A stretch of 64,000 nt of DNA from assembly GCA_030867875.1 (NCBI GenBank), contig JAOWCC010000936.1, positions 13,648,095 to 13,712,094 on the forward strand, given 5' to 3'. The translations under genes and the position numbers were made by a program. This document shows, one piece after another, positions 27,401-39,400 of the stretch. Each line of letters begins with the position of its first letter. The first letter of the stretch is position 1. The notes beneath the pieces are model-generated. The model saw nothing but the letters and a program-made list of their open reading frames with translations. It was not told the DNA's origin and did not search any database. Source of the stretch: Actinernus sp. WN-2022. Lineage: Eukaryota; Cnidaria; Anthozoa; Actiniaria; Actinernidae.

Positions 27401-30400
27401 CAACCCAAGTTCGTTCGCTCCAAGAAAGAGGTCACTCGTTTCATGCAACTCGACATCCTGGGTATTGCTCGAGGCGATGACTTTCTGCACTCATTACGTA
27501 CCAACAACAAAATCGACATCGACTTGAATGCGGATCGACTTGCTCCTCATACCGCAACAATTTTTGCTAAACTCGAACTCAGGCTCAGGCTCAGGCTTAG
27601 CAGTTGCTCTATCCGGCTTTGGTGCTATAATTGGCTTACCACTCGGCGTCGTTTGTGGGCTCTGTGGGTTAATTTCAGCCTCTACAGCTGTTGGGACTAA
27701 AAAGCTTGGAATCAAAGTTTCTAAGCACGAGAAAACCGAGATCACGAAGTGTATTCACTTTCGTGATCTCGTGTCAAAAGCCTTCCGTGATGAGAAAGTG
27801 TCTGACTCTGAGTTCACTCTCATCCTTGCCGAAGCAGAAAAATACGAGGCTATGAGGGTCGAAATTCGGCATATAGCTTTGGTTAGGGGTGAAAAAAGCG
27901 TGGAACAAATTCGGAAAGAGCTTCGGGAAGAGATGCGAGCAAAGTTAGGCAGTCTAGTCGGTTAAAGATTGATATTTCCTACGAGAGAAGCGAGCGTGGT
28001 ACGTACTTTCACTTTGCAAGGCTGTCGTAGTTCAGGGTAGGTCTAGTTTTCAATTCAGCTAACACCTTTGCAAAGTGCTTCTTAGTACGTCGTTTTATCT
28101 CGCAAAGGCGTTGGCGCTGTGTTCGCACACACTTCGAGCAAGTCCCGTAACTCGTATGAAAGCCACGACCACACTTCGGACAAGTCATAGGCGAAGTGCT
28201 CCCACCTCGTATCTGGAAATTATGCTGGGCGCAATACTCTGTTGTCTTCGAACGATTCCTTACACACCTTGTATCCCTCCCAAGCATCAACCAGCTACAG
28301 GTGCTTTTCTCCATCGTCGAATGCTTTCGCATATACCTATATATATATCTTCTCTCTAATTGGTCGTCGAAGGGGTACTTAAATTCAGAAATCCTAGCAG
28401 TATAGCCGACTAATTTTTTATCCACGAGATGGCCCCCAACCACAGCGAGCCATTTGGCGACATCGAGGCGGTCATTCTTGCAGACGTAGTCGCTGTAAGT
28501 GCGCGCATCCTCGATGATGAGCTGGAAGTGGTTGGCGAGCCATTTGGAGACCTTGAGATGGCCATGTTTGAAGGCAAAGTGCAGTGCAATGTTGTTGCAG
28601 GCACGTGCATCCTCGGCGGTGAGTTGGAAGTGGTTGGTGAGCCATTTGGCGACATCGAGATGTCCATTAATGCAGGTAAAGTGCAGCGTATCGCTATTGC
28701 AGGCACGTGCGTCCTCGGCAGTGAGTTGGAAGTGATTGGCGATCCATTTGGCGACATATAGATGCCCATATCCACAGACAAAGCGCAGCATATGGTTGTT
28801 GAAAGAGCGTACATCCTCGGCGGTGAGTTGGAAGTGGTTGGCGAGCCATTTGGCGACATCGAGATGTCCATTCATGCAGGTAGAGTGCAGCGCATCGTTT
28901 TTGCAGGCACGTGCGTCCTCGGTAGTGAGTTGAAAGTGGTTGGCGAGCCATTTGGCGATATCTAGATGACCATCTTTGCAGGCAAAGCGCAGTGCATAGT
29001 TATCGCAGGCACGTGCGTCCTCGGTAGTGAGGCCAAAGATCCTAGATACGTTGCACCGCTTGGTGTCGTCCCAAGTAGTTGATAGACAACCCATGAAGTC
29101 TCGTCTGCGGAGTGTATAGCCTACCTGGTTGTAACGCGCGAGAGCCGCCGCATCACGAAAAGGCTTAGAGGTTAGGGAAATGTTCTCAAATGACTCAGAG
29201 GCTGCATACTCCACGATCTTCAAGATGATCTCTAGAGGGAAGTCCAATATCGTCATAGACGTAGCCTCTTCCATTTTCTGATATGTTCTCTGTCTGACCG
29301 CATATGTTTACGGGTATAGTACAGTGGTACTATCTCTCTAAATAGGTGTTTATGGTTACCAGATCGCAAATACCTACATACAGTGTATTTCTTCTCTCTA
29401 ATTGAACGTTGAGGTTGGTATTTAAAATTCAACAATCCTAGTAGTATAGCCGGAGTCAAAACTGATACCCGCCTTATTTTATCCACGAGATGGCTCCCGA
29501 CCACAGCGTCTTTGTTGGACCTATCGATTTTTTTACCACAAATTCGTTCTTTTGTGGTACTGAATTGCAACAACGAAATTATTATTGAGGTAAGATGTTG
29601 CATTCGGTACCATAAAGAACGAATTCGTGGTCAAAAATTCACTGGGTCCAACAAAGACGATGGGGGAGGGGACATCTCGCGAAGAAAAACAAGGCGGGTA
29701 TCATTCTGACTCCGGCTATACTACTGAAGCACGTTATGCTTATATCCTGGATCTAACGGACAGAGGCTAGGTAAGTGAACCCTGTAATTAGTAGATAACT
29801 ATGCCCGATTATACATAACTCATCGAAGTATACAGGTGTGCTACTTTTAGATAGATGAACTTTATTTTAACAGGGTGGCCCATTCAGCAACGTAGCTGGT
29901 GTCCAAAGGGGCCCTGTATCAATAACATCTATCTGAAACCTACATATAATACAAATATCCTAAAACTATGTACAATGTGAATATCCTGAAAAACTACAAT
30001 TTTATCTATAACATATACATATATAACACAAATACAGTATCATAATTAAGTACTAAAGAAAGTGGGCTTTAACAGAACTTTTGAAAGAAGAAAGTGATTC
30101 AGTATGTTTAATATTAACAGGAAGTGAGTTAAAAAGTATTGATCCAGAAAATCTAAACGTACTTTTGAGGAACATTCGATAAAAAAACTAGGACGTTTAT
30201 ACTTTATTTTGTAATATAGCCTCATTTTCATGAAATCACAGGCTTTAATTACCTTGAGTTAGTAATATGTTATAAATAAACAAAACAATAATTGTGAGAC
30301 TCCTACCTTATCGGTGCTATCTTCTCTGTAGGTATTCCAGCTGCTACCATCTTGTGATAACGATATTTTGTAGGTTATCGTCCATTCACTTTCTGTCGGA

Positions 30401-33400
30401 TGTCCTTGTGTCGCTATGCCACTCAGTAGATAAATTGACCCCAAGTCTATTTCCAGGTAATCACTGGTACCAGTGTTTGTCAGCGCTGCCCAAGCAGTAA
30501 TAGAGTTATAAAGTCTACCGTTGTCGGCGCTGTAATCATTTCCGTATTTCGTCGACGATTTGAAGTGGCTGTCCTTTATGTTACTACCCCAGCGTATTCC
30601 AACTGGTTGTGTTCTGCAAGCTAATGAGAGTAGGATATTCAAGAACATGGAAACTGGTTGTGGTCTGCAAGCTAATACACGACTTTCATAAATGTGATTT
30701 CACGTTTCGGAAGTTCTCCACATGTATAGAGAACATGAACATTTCCATGTGAAAGAGCATGTCGACATTAGTGATAACTGATACCACATACCCGTTACTT
30801 TTAGATACTTATTACTTGTATGTAAGCGAAAATGAGTGTTTAAACATTAGAAAGGTGCAGTCAAAGGTTTTCTATGAGAAGTTAATTTCAAAAATATCGA
30901 ATAAATCAACAGCCTCATAAAAGTGTGAAAGTATTATTAATTTTGACAGTTCCACACTTAAATGGGACCAAATATACACCCTTCCCTTTAGAACTACTCT
31001 AGAAAGTAAGCTAAGAGAATTCCTTTACAAAATCCTCAATAGGATCTAATGATATGCTTTGTAAATTCACAATCGTTAATTCTCCCTTATGCTATCTATG
31101 TGAATTGGAAATGGAATCCTTGAACGTTTTATATTTTACCGAACTAAGGTGAAACGGTTTGGGGAAGACGTGCAGTGTATGCTGAGAAAACAAATGAACA
31201 TAAATTTGACGTTTGGCGTTAAAGAAATCTTATTTGGAATTACCAACCTAGAGGAAAACGAGATTCTAGTAAAATATATAGTATTAGAGAGGAAATATCT
31301 GTTATGCCTTGGTAAACTTAAAAATGTTCCTTTATCAATAAGTGGTCTATTGTTCAGAATGACAAGAATATGTCAGATAGAACTTTATACAGCGAGAGAG
31401 AAAAAAACATTGAACTTATCATTATGAAACGTGGGCCCCCTAATGCCCCTCCTTGTAATTGGATGACTCCTCGGTTGATAAACCACTCATCACCAACAAG
31501 TTTTTTTTTCCTTTACTAAACTGTTTGCATGTAACAACCTGTTTTTTCATTCTTTCTTAAATTCTATTCTGTAAATTTATTTATTTTTCCTTCATAAGTA
31601 TGTATGTGTATTTGTGTAAAAATAGAAAAATAAAAAAATAAAAATAAAAAAGGTGATTTCCCGTTTCGGTAGTTTATCCTTATGTATAGAAAACATGAAC
31701 ATTGCCATGTGAAAGAGTATGTCGACATTAGTAAACTTGCGAAAGTTGATTGATGTAGCTTAAAAAGTAATGACGTTACAGCGATCTGAAAAACAATCGA
31801 GGCCTTTCTAGCATCGATTGCATGCTTGTTTCTGCATTAAAAATGCTCAAAGCTCAACAACAATTCTCCACATTGCTCTAAAACTTAAAAGAGTTACTAG
31901 ATTCAATGCGATCTTTCATGTGGTAGCATTGGTTTCCTCTACAGATTAAACGTCCAGATTATGTAAATTAGGAGGCGGCCATTATGAAAGTCGTGTATGA
32001 GAGTAAGATATTCAAGAAGATGGACACTGGTTGTGTTCTGGAATCTAATGAGAGTAAGATATCCAAGAACATGGAACCTGGTTGTGTTCTGCAAGCTAAT
32101 GAGAGTAAGATATCCAAGAACATGGAAAATGATTATGTTCTGCAAGCTAATGAGAGTAAGATATCCAAGAACATGGAAACTGGTTGTGTTCTGCAAGCTA
32201 ACGAGAGTAAGATATTCAAGAACATGGACACATATATTCAAGCAGCCCTCGAATTAATAACATATACGTTTGGCTGTACGTAATACCACGTTCTTGGTTT
32301 CAAATTGGCTATTACAAAGGGAATTATTCATATTGCGTAGAATATTCATCTCATAGCGGCAAAATACAGGAAATACTCACTCCTTCGGGTTAGGGTAGAG
32401 GATAGCAACACATATATAAGGGTAGGTAGATACATTCAAGAATATATACAAGTGGAATGAATCCGCCAGTGTTGGTCTCCTCTTTAAGCTATTATGCTTA
32501 TATTTTAAAATTCACACAAGCATGTTTGTTCCCTTCTAGCAGAGGTCTCTCTCTGTCTTGGTAAAATGGAAACGAGAGGAGAGAGACCTCTGCCGACATC
32601 CGACGCTTTCTTTGATCAACCGCCGTCCACAATCATGGACGAGTCAAACCAGTTTCGAAAACAGGTTTTACCGGAAAAACGAGATGTACGCATACTCCAA
32701 GTTGCATCTCGATGGTCTAATATTGAGTCCACTGTGTTATTAGTTTTAGCTCATCGTTTGCATACTAATGACCATGGGACTGCTTTCCTCTCATTGGTCA
32801 AACTTCTCAAGCGTAACAAATACAGGAGAAAAGTGCACGGGGGTTTGCGAATCACTCGAAAATCAAACATTTTAGAACGACATAATCCCAAAATACTGAC
32901 AATACTGTCGAAATTATTTGTCTCTGTACCAAATTAAATTGTATAATTTTATAAATTGATGTTCTGAGAGTACCAAATTTTCAACAAAGTACCGAAGACT
33001 TTCAAATAGCCTTCGCGCGCGCGAAAACTGATTGACAGTGCAAGAACAGGCGTTAGTTCACGTGGGATACACGCCACTTGTTGCCAATGAAACTTCACGC
33101 ATGCGCGAAAGAGAAAGAGAAAGAGTCGGATGTCGGCAGAGGTCTCTATCCTCTCGTTTCCATTTTGCCAAGACAGAGAGAGACCTCTGCTAGCAGGAAA
33201 TTATGTTTGAAGATTTTTGTTCTACTCTTTACGGTCTTTCGAGAAACATGCGTTTACATTTTCCAGTAACACCAAAATCTATTATTATTATTATTATTAT
33301 TTATGCAGGGGAAATTACAGACCAAATAGTGCCGGCCAGTGACAGCATTTACGTGTAACGGAAGTAGCTCTGCTAACGCGATTAATATATTTACAGATAT

Positions 33401-36400
33401 TCACAGATTTTCCGTGTTTGCACAGGCCCATGAAAACAGAGGTATGTTTGGAAGAATTCGAGTGCAGAACAAAAACGAGACCGCAGGTCCAGTGTTTGTA
33501 CCTGCTCGAGAATTCTCCCAAACTTACCGAGGTTTGCATGAGCCTGTGCAAACATGGAAAATCTGGTTTATTTTATAAAATAATTATTTTGATAAAAGAA
33601 GAACAGGTTAATGAAAACATGGCTATCAGCCAATCAGAACGCACGTACTATCTAAATTATTTTTTGAAATAAAATAAAATACGTACTTCGTTATTTCAAA
33701 TAAAGAAAATTCCGTGCTTGAAGATTCCGTGGATGTCAAGAGGAAACGTTACTTCAAAAACTCATTAATAATTCATAAGGTAAAAAGATAAAAAGAAATA
33801 AAGAAATGTTTAATGAGTGTTTCTAAATCTGATATAGATACGGCCATCATTTACATAAAATTTTGCTTCGATTTTCTCGGCCGAAACAACTGACATCGAC
33901 GTTTTTGAAGCCGTTCCAAAAACTCCCAGCAGTGGTTTATCAGATCTAGAAACACTCGGGCTGCTGCTCGTTTTTGAAACAGTGCATACACACCGCACAC
34001 TCGCACACACATGAAATGGGCCATTGCTCGATATACGATACATGCATCCTATAAATGATGAGAAGCGGTTTTGGTTTGAAAGTTGGTCAAAGAATAAAAC
34101 CAGTATCGATTATTAAGTAAATCACACTTACCTGATGATGTGGTTCCATACAACTCAATTCGTAAGCAGGACGTTGAATGATGGCTTGTAGAAATAAAAC
34201 GAACATATTTCACTTCCAGGACCTCATTAAGTACATGTTTCACTACTGATGACCTGTCGAAGTTTCCAGCAAAATCCTAACAATGGTAAATAGACTATCA
34301 TATAACAATAATACAACATTAAACCATACATTCAGGGTAACCTGAAGTAGAATCATTAACGTATACAGGCTCAGCAGAACCAATGAGCATTAAAAGGGGG
34401 CTGACCAACGAGGACTGAAGACCCGAGATTGTAGGGGGTCACGTAGAGATTTCACTCTCAAAAACGTCATTTCCTACGCTTTTGAGACTGAAGATCGGCC
34501 TGGATATTAACGATTTTTAATTTATTTCCATTTAGTATAATTTCATCAGTGAATATATAATATATCTCTGTGCTCCGATTGGTCGATAATTACGTCATAC
34601 GTCGCTATATTCACCTGCAGAGCGCCTGGAGGTGAATATAACATACAAGGCATTTACCAAAATGGCCGCTCGCATATTTACCGATGTTTCTCATGCAGAA
34701 GAAATAAATAATATGAAAGAAAAAGCTTTTCTAAAACCCACCAAAGAAGCAACTATATAAGTATGGCTAAACTTTTTTTAAATCCATTTTTAAATCCATT
34801 CACAAACAAAGTTTACTTACGAGTTTCGGGTTGGGTTTATTCGGTCCTCGTGAATCTCAAACTTTCACAAGGAAATAACGTCTACTTAGAGCAATAAATG
34901 ACACAACGAGACCTTACGGTTCGACTCAGAAAGTGTGTACTTACTTGAGTTATTTTCCTCGTGGTTCTTGATAGAAAAACAACAAGTTCTAGTTTCATTC
35001 AAGGAGCCGGTTGCTGTTATGCTCTTCTATCGCCGCTCTCCGTGTGTTTTCAGCAAGCTTTATCTCATACCGAAATCATTTGTCTCTTAATTTACCATTG
35101 TCTTTGATTCTGTGATGGCTATAATCCACAAAATCTCATTACCAGCAAATTTGTCCTTTGAAGTGAACTTATGAAATTAAAGCGGTTCCTTTAGATAAAT
35201 TTTCACTCGCTGTGGCAAATTTTAAGTTTTGCCCATTTTCGCTGTATTTACTCTCTTTGTATACTGTACGAGGTCTCAAAAGTGAAGACTGCTGCTTCAA
35301 CGTGAATTATGGAGTGCATTTGGACTGTTTTTTCATTATTTCTATCATTTTAGAAAAGTCCCGTGTTGATTCGGTTGGTGCAATGAACCGTAGCGGCACG
35401 TGATTATTCAAATGTGTATCACAAAACTATCCTCTCACGCGCGCTTGTAAAACTTATAAAAGGGTCGGAAGTGAGACTATTGTTGTCTAGTTTTAATTTT
35501 TCTGATATTCACTGATGAAATTATACTAAAACAATAATTCACTTCAGTCTCATGGACTATTGTTGAATATTTACCTCGACTTTTCAATTGAGTGAATGTC
35601 GAAAAGTAATTAGGTGAATACTTTCAATTATGATTGCTTAGTTATCCATGATTGCATTTAATTTTCCTCCAGTTCGTGATTGGTTCATTGGCTTTTTACT
35701 TGCTCGTGATTGGTTCATTGGGTTTTTACTTGCTCCTGTGATTGCGTCGGGTTTTGGTTTTACGACACTCAATCGAAAACCACTCTATGTTAATTAACAT
35801 TGTAAATTTGTATTCCTTAAGGTTGTACGTAAGCCAACCTTATTCTGTCCTTTTTCACTATAGGTCGTCCATGACAACCCATTCGTTGATCCCCGTATCT
35901 GATATGTCTCAACCCACTGGTCTGCCATCGAGTTTCCCTGTGTAGCCACAGCACATATAACGTGAGGTGTTGCCAATTCGATCTGTAGATATGGAATAGA
36001 GTCACTTGTAGAGGCGCACCACGATGACCCTCCAGTGTAATGTAGTCTGGCGTACCTGGCGGCTGTGATGCTACCGTTATACAAGGACGAAGCCGTCATC
36101 TGGGAGTCAAATACCAAACCTCGCTCGAGACCCAAGGGCAGGTTATCACAGCTCACTGATAAGATTTGTAATAACAAAACATTGTAACATGTATTATTAG
36201 TTATAGAACCATTCTCGATTGAGTTTCTAAATTAATAAGTCTTGTCTGGTTTGGTCTACCTGAATAGCTTAGTAACTTAATCGAGTCTATACAGAAGAAA
36301 GCTCTTGGTGTAATTTTCTATGATCTTTTATAAATAGTGCAACTAGTTAATGTCTTATAGTCGCAATTTATTTTTATTATTAACCTTTGTATAGAACGTA

Positions 36401-39400
36401 ATTTTTATTAGCATATTTTATAACTAACTTATATTTTATTGTAATAGTACTAGATTAGCTAACCGTAGTGCTTATTTGTGTTAGAATATTACGCTGTATA
36501 TCAGCTTGGCTGTAGTCTTCGGACTTTTCATTCTTATCGTTTATCTTTTGGCTGCAGAGGTCCACACTCTTATCCAGCGTGTTTTTTTTGCAGAATTTTT
36601 GTTCACGGTATTTGTTTATATATTTTCCATTGAAGAGGCCTTGAATAATGCTTCTGAGAGGGCCCAAATTAAACAAGGAGACGCAAATAACGAGGCCTTC
36701 TTCTTCAATGCTAGTAACTGTGAAAAATAAGACTTTTTTTTATAAAACCAGTTGGAAGAACTGGAATCGAATTTCCCCTTTGCATGAGCCGTCGAAGTGC
36801 AGACTTTTGCTCATCCCGTAAAAGACGACTAAATCCTCGCTCGGATAGGGAATTGAGCGCCCGATACTTCCTTGAATATTCGTCGGCATTTTTACATTTT
36901 TAGCTCAAGATGAGTTGATTGTAGTCTTACACGCGTCAAAATGTGATTGATGGGATGTCAATCAAAGAACTCGAACCGCGCCAATCAGAAACACCGTTCG
37001 TGGACGAACGGGGTTTCAGATTAACAGGGTCTGTCCGCAAGCGTTTCCTTTTTCTCTCCTCCCCTCCCTTTATTTTTTGCGATTGCCCTATTCCCGCGCG
37101 GCCAAAAAAAAAGAAAAAAACACAGAAACGCTTGCTAAGCAGGCTAAACATTTTATACTATAAGAAGGGTAAATAAATGGATATTATTATTAAGTGATTG
37201 CTTTGGTTTTCCGTTTGCTGAGCTTTTCTATTTACTGTGAAAAATGATTCGTAATTATTAGCCGATCAAATTCTAAACTAAGACGAAACATTGTTTGGCC
37301 GTCATGCAATCAATTTTCGCTCTAGTGAGAGTTATCCACGATTGCGTTTATATACCTTTTCTCCTAATTGGTTCAGGTAAAAGCAATCATGAATTACTCA
37401 GTTTGTGATTGCCTCATTGTGTTTTTACTTGTTCCTAATTGACTCATTCAATTTTTACTTGCTCCCATGATTGGTACTGTAACTACTTTGGTTTTGATTT
37501 TACGTCACTCAAACAGAAACCGATCTAACAGGGAAAGGAAATATCGTGTTGAAGCTTTTAAAAGGTAACCATCTTAACTTACCTGTACAGCCATATAATT
37601 CCATCCTAAGACATATTCCTGAGTTCCACTTGTGTGGTATAATACGTATGTACCGTCCATTTATTGGATAACGAAACCAGTTTACCGCTATGCTCGACTT
37701 GTTCCTGTTACCAGAAAACACCTGAAGAGTACGATGTTAGTAGATGCTTATATCAAAAATACCAATTGAAATACCGAAACAATTACCTTTTCCAAAGTCT
37801 GTCCAGCAGTGTACTTATGCCAGCTGTTACCGTCGGAACTGTACAACACCACATAGTTCTTAACCCACTTATTATCATTAGGGTCTCCCTGTGTAGCGAT
37901 TCCTGTTACTGTCTTCATCTGTCCAAGATCAACCTGTATGTACTCAGTGTTAGATGTTGTGGAGCTGCACCACGACGAGCTGCCATACAGACGACCATGA
38001 GTTGCTTTGTGGTTATTATCGAGATAAGATGATGTCAATATTTGGAAGTCTTCGGTGCCTTTATTCTCCATTCCAAACGGTTGTTTACACGCTGATTAAG
38101 ATGGAAAAGAAAAAGATGCTGAATTGATAATACGATACTCGCGCCTAATAAGTACTCTATTGTCATTTGATTAAGAAGATAAAACAAATTTGGTTCGGTA
38201 TATAGAAAATGCTTAAGGACACGAGAACGCATTGCCCCCGTAATAAGATGTGGGAATTATGTTGAAAAAAATATAGCTATTATAATGTTTAAAAATATTG
38301 CCTTAATATAAATGTTATTTATGTTAGAGAACAGAGGCGACGGTTGGTGTAGCAGAAATTAACGTTCTGTTTCTGTGAATTATTTTCGTCCCTTTCCACT
38401 CCAATCAATCACTAAACAAAGTACCCATAACCTCTACATTGATCATATTTTATACAACCTATTATTATTTTGAGAAGTTATGCGAAGAAAAATATGATAT
38501 GATAAATACTTAACTTTCTATGATTTATCGACGCTTCGAAAAATTGCTTCCGAACTCGTCGTACCTCTCCCACGATCGAGCAAAAGAGGAGAATGGGTCT
38601 ATTTACACAATGACGTGACCCAAGGAATTCAGGTGCAAGCATTGATTTCCCAAATTTCGACTGTTGTGAAGTGTATGCTAGAAAATTCTAAGAGTTCCTG
38701 GTCACCTTCTACAAGCAAATGTGCGTTTACTCCCTCCAAGTCTCAAACAGCTGAGTTCCTGGTATGATGTCACTCGACCCAGTTTCCGCCGTTTTTTAAC
38801 GAGGTCGAAATTAAATATTGGGATTTTTGAAAAACATTTTCTTTCTACTGAATTTAACTTAGGATACCAAAAACGTTAAACTGCTCACCACATGATTCCA
38901 TTTAATTGTACCTGAATGATGTTATTAATTCTAAAACTCACCCTCTTGGACTCCATAAATCTCAACACGAATCACTTTGTGAGTATTGTAGGTAGTTGGA
39001 TGGAAGCGTATGAACTTCGCTGAAGCTGCTTTAGGAAGTGAATTCTTTACGAGTGTGTTCCTGTCTGTATTTCCTGCAAATAACTAAAGAAAGGAAAATG
39101 AATCAGAATATGTTATGTGCTTTTTATCCTGATAAACATCTAGACACGGCTTCTAAATATGTAAGATAAACTAATTTCGAATGGATTAGGTTACAAAAAA
39201 CGAGTAAGTATAAGTAACTTCTTTTCGTGCTGTCGATTAGCTCTGAACCATTATTAGACAATAAAAATGAAACTATCCACAAGACAAAATCTCCTCCGAA
39301 ACCTTATTTCTAATTAAAGCAAACATGAGGTTAATCTGTTGAACAAGGGTATATATATAATGCTTTCATAATATTCCAGGCTACGTATTGGGACGACCAA

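Larger units (their letters stand above)
25121..29725. mobile_element. Polinton/Maverick-like virus-derived element, internally deleted
   Basis: The left end 25121-25290 and the right end 29553-29725 are inverted copies of each other with only a few differences. Both begin AGTAGTATAGCCGGAGTC when read inward. Just outside, GAAGC (25116-25120) and GAAGC (29726-29730) repeat directly; counting the next A gives GAAGCA, six bases, which is the target-site length known for Polintons. The interior is less AT-rich than the host DNA. It carries a SAP-like basic protein, remnants of a protein-primed DNA polymerase, a zinc-ribbon transcription-factor-like protein, a glycine-rich membrane segment and an F-box/ankyrin ORF. 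No integrase, capsid protein, protease or packaging ATPase is present, so it is non-autonomous. It lies in the host intron between gamma3-N and gamma3-C. A solo virus-derived MITE of another family is the alternative. Confidence 0.75.

Noticed and set aside
28410..28965. Plus-strand frames of 65-110 codons with repeats (EVVGEPFGDIEM)
   Set aside because: Mirror frames of the minus-strand ankyrin repeats.
31999..32245. CRISPR-like array
   Set aside because: Contiguous 51-bp units without unique spacers, in animal intron DNA.
31984..32283. Plus-strand frame with five 17-residue repeats (ESKISKNMETGCVLQAN)
   Set aside because: It is the 51-bp minisatellite read in one frame; 51 is divisible by three, so a repeat protein appears by chance. 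The unit derives from a splice junction of the opposite strand.
32566..32937. 123-codon frame inside the fold-back element as a gene
   Set aside because: It starts in the inverted arm, has no recognisable domain and lacks a start context.
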